A stretch of DNA of 64,000 nucleotides from Cornus controversa (lineage: Eukaryota; Streptophyta; Magnoliopsida; Cornales; Cornaceae), in NCBI GenBank assembly GCA_026545225.1, contig CM048849.1, positions 6,350,041-6,414,040 of the forward strand, in the 5' to 3' direction. The translations under genes were made by a program, and so were the position numbers. Under the pieces are notes generated by a model that did no database searches, had not been told where the DNA came from, and saw nothing but the letters and a program-made list of their open reading frames with translations. Shown in pieces: positions 1 through 11,802 of this stretch (positions within the stretch are counted from its first letter, which is position 1; every line of letters starts with the position of its first letter).

Positions 1-395
1 ACCCTATTCTAAACTCGTCTCGAATCTCCGGATCTACTCGTCTCGGATCTCCGACAACTTTGTATTTAGTTTCAAGTTGGACACTTGAGAAAATTTCCAT
101 GTACCAACTTGAGGGGGTTGTTGGAGAATATCATTATAAAGTGATTTAAGCCTTGATAGAATATTTGATTGGAGTGATTAATGGGAGTGATTTTAAGAAT
201 CCTCCATCAAAATATATTCTTCATATTTATCACATGTGTATTCTTTCACCTATAAATAGAAGTGATCATTCTAAACAAAATTAAGAAAGAATACAATAAA
301 AGTGATGTAACCCTTTGGGCTTTGTGTACCGTGGATGTAGGCCGTAGTGGCCAAACCACATTATATTCTCGTATTCTTCTTGTATTCTCATAGCA
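1..395 (+). mobile_element. 3' end of a Copia-type element: internal tail, polypurine tract and 3' LTR
   Basis: A purine run (gaggggg, 111-117) is followed by TGTTGGAGAATATC at 119, the usual layout of a Copia polypurine tract followed by an LTR. The LTR has a leader with 'gggctttgtgtaccg' and 'gtaggccgtagtggcc' and seems to end near TAGCA at 395. The same LTR family occurs inverted at 59323-59611. Bases 1-118 are the internal tail and contain a short duplicated motif (actcgtctc..atctccg). The rest of the element lies left of the window, so its target duplication cannot be tested. It sits in an intron of the helicase gene, in the opposite orientation. Confidence 0.6.
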
Positions 396-935
396 AAATA
401 ACCAACTAAAAGAGAAATCAAAAGAAAAGGAAAAAGTCTAAACTCATACAAGTCAAAATGAAAAATCGAATTGCCTAAATTAGTTCCTAAAGCAATTGAT
501 AGTTTGAAGCAAACTAGAAGAGTCGTTCCAGAGTCAAAATGACAAGAAAATGTTGATACAATTATTTTATTTAGGATATTTAAGTGGATCTCAGTCTACA
601 TTTCAAATATGACTTGGGCCTCAAGCCCAAACTCATCAAAAAGGCATACAAGAAAATAATTATAGGGTTGTTCAGAAGAATCGAGAATTAACTTGTAATC
701 CCACGATTCCTGCGATCTTATACGAATTCAACCCTGCAATTTTTTTGTGGGATCCAAATCAATTAGTATTTGGATGTGAGATCGAGTGTTCATATGATCT
801 AGATCGAGATTTTAACGACCACAATGCATACAGATTCTATGCACTGGCTTGGAAGAGAGAGAAAAGAGTAAAAGAAAATAAAAAAAAAAGTAGCACAATT
901 GAAGATAGAGAACTGAATTAGCAACCAACACATAC

Positions 936-3900
936 TTATCCTGAATGGGTAATTCAGGCCCACGTTTTACTCCACCCGATTTGCCCCTGCAAGAGGAAAC
1001 CAGATTAATATGTTAACAAAGTGAACGCACAATATCTCGTTTAGTTGGTTCATCACCCTAAGAAGGCCCCAGGCACTGTCAACCATTGAATACTATGAAA
1101 TTCAGGGAATCACGACCAAACCAAAAAATAAAACTTTCAAGAAGTACTTACTTGGAATGTATTCGTGCTGGAATTGCATGCAAAATGGCGCTAAGGAGCC
1201 CAAGGATAGTTTGTGTTTTTCCTGTTCCCGGAGGGCCCTAAAATAAAGTATATTGTTAAATTCCACATAACCAGGTAAAGCTCCCAAATCATTGCCTCAT
1301 ATGGTCATGCTACTTAAAATCACTCCTTCCCAGTAAGCCATATATTCTAATAAAAACTACTCCAGATTGTACTTTGTTTATCAACAAATTCTACAATCAC
1401 CCAGTGATGACTAGAACAACTCCGCATAAAGTGTCAATAGTTGTATCAAGTAAGAAAGAAATAAGGAGCATAAGCAAGAATATGAAAACTTAAGACTTAT
1501 GATTCAATATCCATGTTAAGTCATAAGAAATGACAATAGTTCGAGATCCCAGCTGAGAGAGTGATCCTCCAACTTGGAGGGAAAAAATTTAATCTCGTTG
1601 TAACAGATCACCAATGTGATTCAGGGGGAAAAAAGAAAAAGAAAGAAGACAGATCACCAATGTGCTTCTATCAGGTTAATTGCTAGAGGTAACAGAGTGT
1701 TCCAAAGGTCAGACAGATATGGGAAAATTGCAACTGCAGTGTATGCATTTGAAGAGGCATCAACTTGCCAATTTTTAAATTTAATGGTCCAATCTTTATA
1801 TTTTAGTAATTTCAATAATAAATGGTATCAATAAATTATGCACTATATAATGTATGCGTTGTAACTTTTAATTATCGTACATAAATATAATTTTGTAAAA
1901 TATTTTGAAATTTTAAAATTACAAAAAATCATAGAAAACTTCAAAAAATTATACAAAAAAATTCAGGAAATTGTTTATACATTTATAATTCCACACTATA
2001 ACCATAACATACACCAGAGTCATAAAGTAAGTGAAAATCGTTACTCATATTGAATCACATTTAATTTTCATTAAAAACCATTAGGAACCCATATTTATTA
2101 GCTTCTAGAAGGAGTGCAAAGATGTGCTTGCGTGAACATACCACGATCTTAAAGGCATACCCTTTTTATATTTGCAGAAAAAAAAACTCACAACCACTGT
2201 TTCCGATACCGATATGTAACACTCAGTTACACTCCAAATCTGTTACCCCATGTTCACATCTGCAGCCGTGTTTGCAATTTAAAATCTTGTTTCAAGTGCA
2301 AACTTCCAAAAGTAAGGTTAAAAAAGTCCCAAGTTGAGATTCTTTAGAGCTGTTAGGAGGCCACAAGTTAAATATTTTGAAACACATTATTCATAGGGAG
2401 GTCTCTATATAATGTATGCGTTGTAACTTTTAATTTCGGAATACATACTTCATATAAATTATCGTACATAAATATAATTTTGTAAAATATTTTGAAATTT
2501 TAAAATTACAAAAAATCATAGAAAACTTGAGAAATTTATACAAAAAAAACTCGGGAAATTGTTTATACATTTACAATTCCAAGCTATAACCATAATCATA
2601 TACCAGAGTCATAAAGTAAGAGAAAATCGTTACTCATATTGAATCACATTTAATTTTCATTAAAAACCATTAGGAACCCATATTTATTAGCTTCTAGGAG
2701 GAGTGCAAAGATGTGCTCGCATGGAAATACCACGATCTTATAAGGCATACCCCTTTCTATATTTGCAGGAAAAAAAACTCACAACCATCGTTTCCGATAC
2801 CGTTATGTAACACTCGTTACACTCCAAATCTGTTACCCCATGTTCACATCTGTAGCCGTGTTTGCAATTTAAAATCTTGTTTCAAGCGCAGACTTCCAAA
2901 AGCAAGGTCAAAAAAGTCCCAAGTTGAGATTCTTTATAGCTGTTAGGGGGCCACAAGTTAAATATTTTGAAGCACATTATTCATAGGGAGGTCTATTTGT
3001 TAGGGTTTCAAAAAAATTTGCGGCGGTCATGGCCTCTTAGATCTCCACATAAATTATACACTACATAATGTATGCATTGTAGCTTTTAATTTCAGCATAC
3101 ATACTTAATATAAATTATCGTACATAAATATAATTTTGTAAAATATTTTGAAATTTTAAAATTACAAAAAATCATAGAAAACTTTAGAAAATTATACAAA
3201 AAAATTCAGGAAATAGTTTACACATTTATAATTCCATGCTATAACCATAATCATATACCAGAGTCATAAAGTAAGTGAAAATCGTTACTCATATTGAATC
3301 ACATTTAATTTTCATTAAAAACCACTAAAAAACATTAGGAACCCATATTTATTAGCTTCTAGAAGGAGTGCAAAGATGTGCTCACATGGACATACCACGA
3401 TCTTATAAGGCATACCCCTTTTTACATTTGCATGAAAAAAAAACTCACGACCACCGTTTTCGATACCGTTATGTAACACTCGTTACACTCCAAATCTGTT
3501 ACCCCATGTTCACATCTGCAGCCGTGTTTGCAATTTAAAATCTTGCGCATCCTTCCAAAAGTAAGGTAAAAAAAGTCCCAAGTTGAGATTCTTTATAGCT
3601 GTTAGGGGGCCACAAGTTAAATATTTTGAAGCACATTATTCATAGGGAGGTCTATTTGTCAGGGTTTCAAAAACTTTTGTGGCGGTCATGGCCTCTAAGA
3701 TCTCCACATAGTTCTGCCCCTGGATGGAGAGAAAAAATGGGATGGGGTTGGGCAATGGAAGGCCAGAAGGAAGCAGTGGAGCCAGTTCCCAAGTATTGCA
3801 TTTGTGGTTGGTAATGGCCACAGTGAGGTTTCAGAATGCTGGTTGGTGCAAGAATGCTCCCTTAAAGACCTTCTTCCTTCCATACTGCTTTACAATTAAA

Positions 3901-6900
3901 AGTGTTGGTCACATATTGATGTTAAAATCTCAAAGAGTGGGATAGTATGGGAGTCTCCATTCCTTTCACCATTTTTAGGACTAGAAGATACTCTCTTCAA
4001 ATTATCTTGTATAGTGCCTTCGTTCGCAAGGAGAGGGAGGATATGTAAGGCGGATTCCTAATAGGAATGGCCGCTATGAGTTAGATCATTTTACAGGGTT
4101 ATTTGTGGCGGTGAGATTTTTCGTGGAAAGGTATTTGGAAGACTAAAATTTCCTCCAAAGTTTATTTTTTTTATTGGACTGCTGTCTTGGAGGCGATATT
4201 CAACAGTAGGTGAGTTGAGAAATAGAGACAAATGGATCCCCAATTAGTGCTACATGTGGAAAAATTCCAAAACAACCACCTATCACCTTCTTACTCATTG
4301 TGATGTGGTGTGGAAGTTATGGTCTCCTTGTTTGTTTGCTTCGAGTTGTTGCCTCAATCTACAAGACATCTCCTTAATTGCCAGGCTGTTGGTTGTGTTG
4401 TCGAAATTCCACCACCAAGCGTGGTAAGTGGCGCCCCTTTGTCCTGTGTGGAGTGTGTGGAGGACATGGGTGAAATGGACATTCTTTTGAGAATGTGAAT
4501 TAGATTAAAAAATCAATGCTAGATACTTCTCAGTTTTTGGTTGTATGTGAGACTTGATTCCTTGGATTCTTTTGTAGATTTTTAGACTGATTGTGTCTTT
4601 CATTGAAGGAAGCTAAGTTGGTGGCTCTTACATACTATATACATGGGCTGCACCCTCATTGGCGCTTGTTTATGCAACAAGAAACCTTACTTATCAAAAA
4701 GATACCACAACAGTATTGCAAGCATATGCATACTAAAATGAGATGAAACAGAATCAGGTTGCAACAAACAATTAGCAGTACTTAGACATAAGTCAAACCT
4801 GTATGAGGACAAATGATTTACGTGAAAGACCAGCCTGCATTAAACAAAAATATCCACTGAGTAAATGTATGACAGAATTTGTAGAATAAAAAAAAAACTT
4901 TGGGCAATAGATATAAAGGGGGAAGGACTATTCAGTTATGTCAATATAAAAATAGCATCATAATTGAGGTAGTCGACTATCAAACTATAAATAAGCTAGT
5001 CACAGGTGGCTAAGTTGACAATAGAATAAGCAGGACAGGAAACCACAACTTCAGCAGAAACTCACATGTATTGCTTCCTGTTGAGATTTATTGTGATTAC
5101 TTTCAATGAACTCCACCAGCGGTCTAGAAATTGTCCATGCCCGATCTTCAGAATTTTGATTGGTTTCAGCAGCCATTAATATTACATCCTTGAATGGGAG
5201 GGAGATAATTGACCGTAGAGCAACATATTCACGAACAATAGTTGATAGACTGCAAATCTGAACATTATATTGCATTTATTATATGCTGATAAATTGAATG
5301 ATATGTTTGAGGCACATTCCAATATTTGGTTCTTCTGGAACAAAGAGATCAAACATATTAATAGGACTAATATGTGTTTGTGTGACTCTGAATAAATTAC
5401 CACTACCACAACCTCTGCAACTGCTGCTGCTACAATGATCACAAAGATGATTGTGATTTTTTTTTAAACTAGCACAAGTACAAAACATAATTGGAATAAT
5501 TGCAATTAGTAAAAGTCATTGACAACAATTCTACAATAAGAAACAAAAGGTAGGCAGGCTTCGCGTGGGCAGCTTTTAATCTGATTAAGGGTTGGGGAAC
5601 CAGGGGCATGGTACCATCTAGGTGCAAAGAACCCGGGATGAGACTGCAATGAGAATAAGAGCCATACTCTACAATATGTTTAAAACCCAGATGTAGCAGA
5701 GGGGTTTAAGTTCAAATGCTTATAAGAGCCATACTCTACAACATGTTTAAAACATCAAAGCAATGTCCCCCATGCATAAAATAATCAAGTTACAAAGGAC
5801 AGTAAGGTATATTGATCACCAGCAATTTGTCCTTTTCTCCTTTCATCTTGCTGGCATGATAACTTAATGATGCAAGATCTGTCAATGTAGGCATATTTTG
5901 CATGATGCACACCATAATTGTATTTGTGCACAAGCTAAGAATATGTGTGCCATTAAATGTCACTGGCATTGTATTGACTTTCAACTGTTTAATCACATGA
6001 AATGGCTCTGAAGTAACATAATCTTCAATCCCAAGCTCTTTACATAAATTCCCATGTATTTGTACGCAAGAACATATTTTAGATCTCTTACATTATGGCT
6101 ATTATTTCTCACTTGATAATCATTTGTGGCATGAAAATGTGCTCTGATGCAAACTCAGACACAAGTATAAAAATAATAATTTGCATGTGAGTTCTATAAA
6201 AATAAATGTATATAAATGTGCTCTATAAACTAAACTTTAGAAGGTTGTATCTAACACCACATTTGTGTGAATGCATGACACTAACATGTCTATAGCCTTG
6301 TAGTGACTGCTCAACCTTTTTATTATATCTACTTTGTTCCCTCTTATTCTTCTCGTGTAACCACATCTACCTGTTTATATTATAAAATATAATGACAACA
6401 ATGATAACAATAACAACAAAGAGAAGAACAATAACAACGATCTACCATATACTGCACCTGGTATGCCGACCCTAACTATCCACATGAAAGGCACTTCAGA
6501 TGAAAGCACAGGATTTTATTTTTATTTTTATTTTTTTTGGTAAACTAAGGCTCCAAACGCAAGTTTGTAATGAGGCAGAAATCAAATGTGTTGACAAGGA
6601 ACATAATGGGCACCACTCAATGTTTGGTCACAACAAAAAGGAATGTTGTTGAAAGATAAGGAAATTCCATTCCAACATTTAGTTTTACCAATTAAACACT
6701 AAAATGGAGTTGAACTTAGTTAAATTTTCAATATACCCTCATTGTTTATTTTCATATGATAATATTCAATGGAAGAAGAAATTATATAATTCCATCAGGA
6801 ATATTTTTTATTTCAACGAAAAATTCAACTGTTAGCATAAAATCAGCCGTATTGTATAAATTACTAGTAACCCTGTCCGGCAAATTAAATTCCCACATCA

Positions 6901-8304
6901 TTTGCCATCAATCCTTCTCACAGAATATAAGAAATGTCCACCAAAAAACTAGCATGTAAGACAGATTTACCAACAAAATAACTCATTTCTCTAATCTGAG
7001 TTTAAAAGAGCATAAAAAGAAATACCTTCATAATGTACCAGGACTTCTCCTTTTCTTTAACAAGAGTACGCACATTTGACAACCTCTGACAAGATTTGAA
7101 TTCAGCTTTATCAGTTCGTTCGACTTCTCCACTTAAATGCATTCTAAGCATAAAAAAGTCTGACTGACGATGCTCAACCAATGCAAAAGCATACATACTT
7201 GGGAGTTCTTTACCTTCTCCAAACTACAAATTGATCCCGTCCATGCACACAAAAATGAAGACGTTTTTATGTATTAGATGGACTATCATTTGAAGCAACA
7301 TTAGGGAAAATATCCTTTTTATCACATATAAGAGTTTAAACAATTTGTAAATAAAGAAACTCGACTATTGGAAAGAATGCTGAAAAACAGTCAAGAGAAA
7401 GTATAGCACTAAAAATAACATTGAAATGCCAAAGGTATGCTTGAACAGAATAAACATTTTTCAACCAGCAACCTTCTGCTTCGAAAGAAGTAACAGGTCA
7501 TTTTGTGATACTGAATCCCCATCATTGCAATCACGAAACATCTTTGGTGTGTGAAATCCATTGGATTCACCGCATTCTACCATCATCCAAGTCTTCCATT
7601 CTGTTTCTGCGGTGACCAATATATAGTACATTAGAGAGAAGAAGAATGCTTTCTTGGTTACATTCCAAACTCAAATTATGTAAAATACTTAAAAATAATA
7701 CTGAAAATTTTGATCTTTTGGGCCTCATTCAGAATATCAGATGAATGTGTGTGTTGCCACCGTTGTGTGTGTGTGCGCGCCTATATAATTAGGAAATTTG
7801 AAGTCTGGATCAACTTCAAACTCGAAGTATTTGGACTAATTGTACATTTGGTTTCGTGGGTATATCTTCAAACCTCAAATATCTGTGTAAAATAATTAAC
7901 AAAATAAAATTAAGAAATACCATCTTCCTCGTCTCTTCCTTGAATGACCTGAGCTTTCACTTCTTCAAATAGCAGTGGCTCAAACGTTCCAAGATAGTCA
8001 TCAACATCTTTGTACGTGCCCTTCACTTGCTTCAGACCCAAATCATTTTTGTCCCCGATGCCTTTGCATTTTTTCTGATTCAAAGAAAGAAAAAAAAGTA
8101 AATATCACATGAAACAAATAATGCATATATATTTATCTATACAACCACATACACACGCCATTGTTTGTGTGTGGAAGAGAGGTGGTGGAAAGAAGTAATT
8201 ACGTTGGATTCTTTGAGAAGGCGTAAATAGTCCCAACTCAGAACTATTTTGTTGAAACGAACAACAGAGGCTTCCTCTTCACGCTTGTTTTTGTCCACGA
8301 CCAT
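936..8304 (-). CDS. MAA3: MAA3/SEN1-like superfamily-1 helicase, N-terminal part (eight exons)
   Basis: Exons on the minus strand: 8304-8203, 8075-7921, 7606-7473, 7223-7026, 5257-5066, 4834-4799, 1237-1152 and 986-936, all with GT..AG borders. They give about 318 residues. The order of recognisable blocks matches Arabidopsis MAGATAMA3, a Sen1-type nuclear RNA/DNA helicase needed for female gametophyte development: EEEASVVRF and LSWDY near the start, YKDVDDYLGTFEPLLFEEVKAQ, FALVEHRQ, LSTIVREYVALRS, then GPPGTGKT (Walker A, about residues 273-280), with the intron falling between Q and GPPGTGKT. The family is about 800 residues long, so motifs II-VI should lie beyond the left edge. Phase is consistent from exon 2 to exon 8, but exon 1 ends in phase 0 while exon 2 is open one base later, so one base is unaccounted for. 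The start is the first ATG in frame with the conserved block. A nested transposon block begins 68 bp upstream. Confidence 0.85.
1838..3715. repeat. Three-copy tandem repeat of about 560-660 bp in a helicase intron
   Basis: The motif tgtatgcgttgtaactttt recurs at about 1851, 2413 and 3069. Each copy is followed by the same blocks: an AT-rich stretch with aaatattttgaaattttaaaa, then taccagagtcataaagtaag, then agcttctag.aggagtgcaaagatgtg, then ccatgttcacatctg. Copies 2 and 3 also share a tail with gcggtcatggcctct. Short reading frames occur at the same place in copies 1 and 2 but are not conserved in frame, so I do not call a gene. The array lies in the large intron just before the Walker A exon. 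Confidence 0.85.
3720..4710 (+). pseudogene. Decayed LINE 3' fragment (zf-RVT region)
   Basis: With frame changes, 4100-4360 reads as a plant LINE C-terminal zinc-binding region: a W-x-G-I-W-K-T-K-like start, a stretch resembling K-V-Y-F-F-Y-W-T-A-V-L, then N-R-D-K-W-I-P-like and a CD-V-V-W-K-L-W-like end. The frame is broken by several stops. The 3' end (about 4670-4705) has 'ttacttatcaaaaag', a typical tail of plant L1-type LINEs. It lies antisense in the intron upstream of the Walker A exon. Confidence 0.55.
5258..7025 (-). other. Helicase intron 4, no gene seen
   Basis: AT-rich intron between the FALVEHRQ exon and the LSTIVREY exon. I see short A/T runs and an imperfect ~40 bp duplication of 'ataagagccatactctacaa..tgtttaaaac' (5655-5755), but no coding sequence and no transposon ends. 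Confidence 0.6.
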
Positions 8305-8372
8305 CTCACCCCCCTCTCCCTTAAGAGAGAGAGAGAGTGTGCTAGACTGTGGGGAGGGAGAGAAAGGGTACT
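8305..8372 (-). other. Short 5' leader of the helicase gene, cut by a transposon end
   Basis: A CT/GA-rich stretch (gagagagagagtgtg on the plus strand, a pyrimidine-rich leader on the gene strand) lies between the ATG at 8304 and the TIR at 8373. This is the only native-looking upstream sequence before the transposon block, so any promoter must lie in it, in the block, or beyond 26187. Confidence 0.5.
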
Positions 8373-10112
8373 GGGTAAATTACCCTGACCTCCCCTGAGG
8401 TTCTCTCTTATTACCCTCAGATTAAAGTTTGTAAAATATCATCTTCAACCTCCCTTAAGGTTTCGTTGAATTAACCTTCACCTCCCTGCCATGAAGCAAC
8501 CGTTATGTCCGTTAAAATTCAAGTCAAACATACAATTTAAATGTCTAAATTACCCTCATGGCAGCACATTTACAAAAATAACCTTATCAATCAAATAAAA
8601 TCACCATTTGTTCTATTAGTAAATGTACCAAATTACCCCTAGTTAATTTCTCTATCCTCATCACTCTGTCTCTCTACCGGCGGAACTCTCTCATCCCTCA
8701 ACACTCTCCCTCTACCATACGAAAGCTTTCTAGTATTATTGCAACACTTTAAAAAAATAGCATTTTCTTTTCTATAAGAATGATATCAGTGTTATTATTG
8801 CATTGTAGTAATACGTTCATTAAAGTAATACCTTCCACTACAAATACCTAATTTACATAGCAGTGAAGTCGTACCCTTTCATTACAAATACAATACAGTA
8901 ACATCATCAATTCACCCACCTTACAAAAAACACTGTTGGCATTCGAGTTAAAACCTGTTAATTCTCCCACCTTACAAAAAAAAAACACTATTGACATTCA
9001 AGTTAAAACATGTCACTACTACAATTCACCCACATTATATTCGTAAAGTCAAATCTGCATAGTAGTAAAGTACTTGTAAAACATTTCATTACAAATTCCC
9101 TAATATAATTTTGTAGAACACTAGCATCATTAATTCATCTACATTACAGAAAACACAATGGGCGTAAAAGTTGTCACTGCCCTCAATTGACCCACATTAC
9201 CAAAAAAAAAAAAAAACAAACAGTGGGCTTCTTGTCACGCCCCGAATTCCAAAACTCAGTTTGTGATAAAATAAAAGAAAAATCAATTCAATATCAGGTG
9301 CCAAGAACCTAGTCAATGGACGGAGAAAATGATTTTCTTTTTTTTTTTTTTTTGAAACCTTTGGATAAAATAACTTTATTGGAAAGAGAATTTCGAGAGA
9401 ATCATTTTAGATTCAAAATTTTCTCAAATTGGAATTAAAATGAATAAATTGCGCCTTTTCAAAAAAATTTGAGAGATTGAAGGAAATCTGTTCTCCTTAT
9501 ATATATATATATTTTTTTTTTTTGTAAAGAAGGAAGGGAAATGAAATGAACAAATAACCAAACATCAATCGAGTGAATTAATTCAGACCAACTCAACTGA
9601 ATTGATAATATCCATAGTAGCTCAAACGCTAATACAAAACCTCAAAATCTAGATGAACATTCAATCAAAGTTAACAACAAGACAATGTTTTTAACTCGTT
9701 ACATTTGAACTAGAAAGTTAAGATAACATGAAAACAGAACTAGGCCTTCATCAAAACATAGCAAGACGTCCTCACACTAGGCTATCTGCTTGCCGACATC
9801 AGCTCTCGTATCTGCAAAATCTAGAGGGGGGTGAGCTTTTTTGAAAAAGCTCCGTAGATGATACTCTAACTAAGTTAAGCAGTAATTTATGAGATGCTAC
9901 AACCTGCACAAATATACGATGATATAACATGCTAATAAGTAGAAAAACAATAGCATCACTCTACATTTCCAGTTAAAGTCATATGATCAAGCAATAACAG
10001 ATCAGGCAAGTTTTAACTCTGATATTTAAGGAATTAAACACATTTTATCCCATCATTTTTCAAGAAATATAAGTTATAATTCAAAGCATAGAATTCCGGG
10101 CGTTGTCCGTAG

Positions 10113-10241
10113 TTCCGTGCATTTACCGAAATAAATCACGTAGATTCCGTGCACTTACTAAAGTAAGTCACGTAGGTTCCATGCACTTACACAAAGTAAG
10201 TCACGTAAATTCCGTGCACTTGTTTAAAACAAGTCACGTAG
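10113..10241. repeat. Array of four ~32-bp units, each a hairpin with compensating stem changes
   Basis: CGTG-c starts at 10116, 10148, 10180 (CATG) and 10213, and each hairpin closes with CACG. Inner stems differ but stay paired: ATTTA/TAAAT, ACTTAC/GTAAGT, ACTTAC/GTAAGT and ACTTGTT/AACAAGT, with loops of 3-6 bases. The flanking text ttc and gta(g/a) is shared. It lies inside the solo LTR. Confidence 0.85.
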
Positions 10242-10792
10242 CACTGCCGGTTTTATGGACAACTAGCCCGATGGAATCCGACACCAAGGTTGAGGGCCTT
10301 TCCCCTTCATTTTCCGGCACAACCCCGTCAATCAAATTGATTCCTATTCAAAATCCATGCCAATCATTTGTTTTCAGCATTTTAGCAAAGATTGGTATAC
10401 ATTTAAAACAAAACAAACATTCATCTTTTAATCCCATTTTTCGGATTAGCACAGTAACATGCAAACATGATCTCATGAAATATCAAAAGAAAATAATTCT
10501 AGAACAAGGGTAGTACTAATTCCACTCAAGTTCGCTACCATTAATTAAGACCCATTAGTCAAAAAAAATATATTCAGAAAGAACGAGGAATTCATGAATT
10601 TAGAGCATTCAAATCACCATTACTTAGCACAGTTCAATAAGATAAATCCACTCTAAATTGTATATGTAACGTATCATGTATCAGCAATTGTTGAGTTTAG
10701 TATTTACTGCATAAATATACATATATGCACCTACATATATATTTATATACACACTGATGTATAAGGGATGAAAACAGAGTTCTCACTATTTG

Positions 10793-10827
<35 letters not shown>

Positions 10828-11568
10828 CACCACACCTAAACAATTCCATGTCTCAAACTTTTAACTCACAGCACTTGGTATATATGTATACTCACGTGGG
10901 GCATACATAAATAGAGGTCTTTGATATCAAACATCTTAATTAGAAAAGTGGAAAAACCTGGGCACTTCATTTGGGCAAGAATTATATGTATCACTAAACA
11001 AGCACTTAAATCCAAGACATAATGAATTAATGCACATATATATCTATATAACATTTTAGCTTTGTATTTGAATTTCCCCCCAAAAAATTTTCATCATCTA
11101 ACGGTCAAAAATACTCAAAAAACTCATCTAACGGTTCAAAATATCTATGCTTATCTACGGTCTAAAATTACTCTCCCTATCTTCAATCAACGATCACGAT
11201 TTACTCTCACTTAAATTTAAATTTAAGCATTCACTTACTTTTTTCCCTAAAATAGCAATCACATCGATCAATCTTCAAATATATATATACTACTAATATA
11301 TATCTCTCTCCCTCTCATTTCACATCCGGCCAAAACATCATCACCATTTTTTTATTTATTTTCTCTCTCTCCTCTTTTATATCACCCTCTCTTTGTCTTC
11401 CCACTTTCTATTCTTTTTTTTTTTCTTTCTTTTTCTCTCTCCTCATCTTCCACCGAATCTCTCTCTTCTCCCACTCTTTTTCTTTTCATCTTCTTTCTCC
11501 ACACCACACACACTCTATCTTATTTTCTCTCTCTTCTTTTATATTACATTTTCTCTCCATCTCTCCCC

Positions 11569-11802
11569 ATGAGGCCAAAGTCAAGTTCAACCAGAAGCTG
11601 CCGCCACCACCAAGCATGTGGCCGAAGCCAAGTTCGCCACCACCAGCTCGGAATCGGCTTGGTCCACCACCGCCACCACCAGCACCCTAAGCAGCGGCGG
11701 CCGCCACCACCAAGCAAGAGGCCGAAGCCAAGATCGCCACCACCAGCCCGAAATCAGCTTAATTCAGCTTTGTTAACCGCTGATCTGTTGTTCTATCATT
11801 GA
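11569..11802. repeat. Degenerate ~100 bp duplication, GC-rich, inside the solo LTR
   Basis: gccgccaccaccaagca followed by a gccgaagccaag block occurs at about 11600 and again at 11699. It gives an open frame of 77 codons rich in His, Pro and Arg, which looks like low-complexity sequence rather than a gene. Confidence 0.6.

Noticed and set aside
10113..10241. CRISPR array
   Set aside because: Regular repeats, but units are contiguous with no unique spacers, and the host is a plant.
11569..11802. 77-codon His/Pro/Arg-rich frame
   Set aside because: Low-complexity duplicated GC-rich stretch inside an LTR, no domain.
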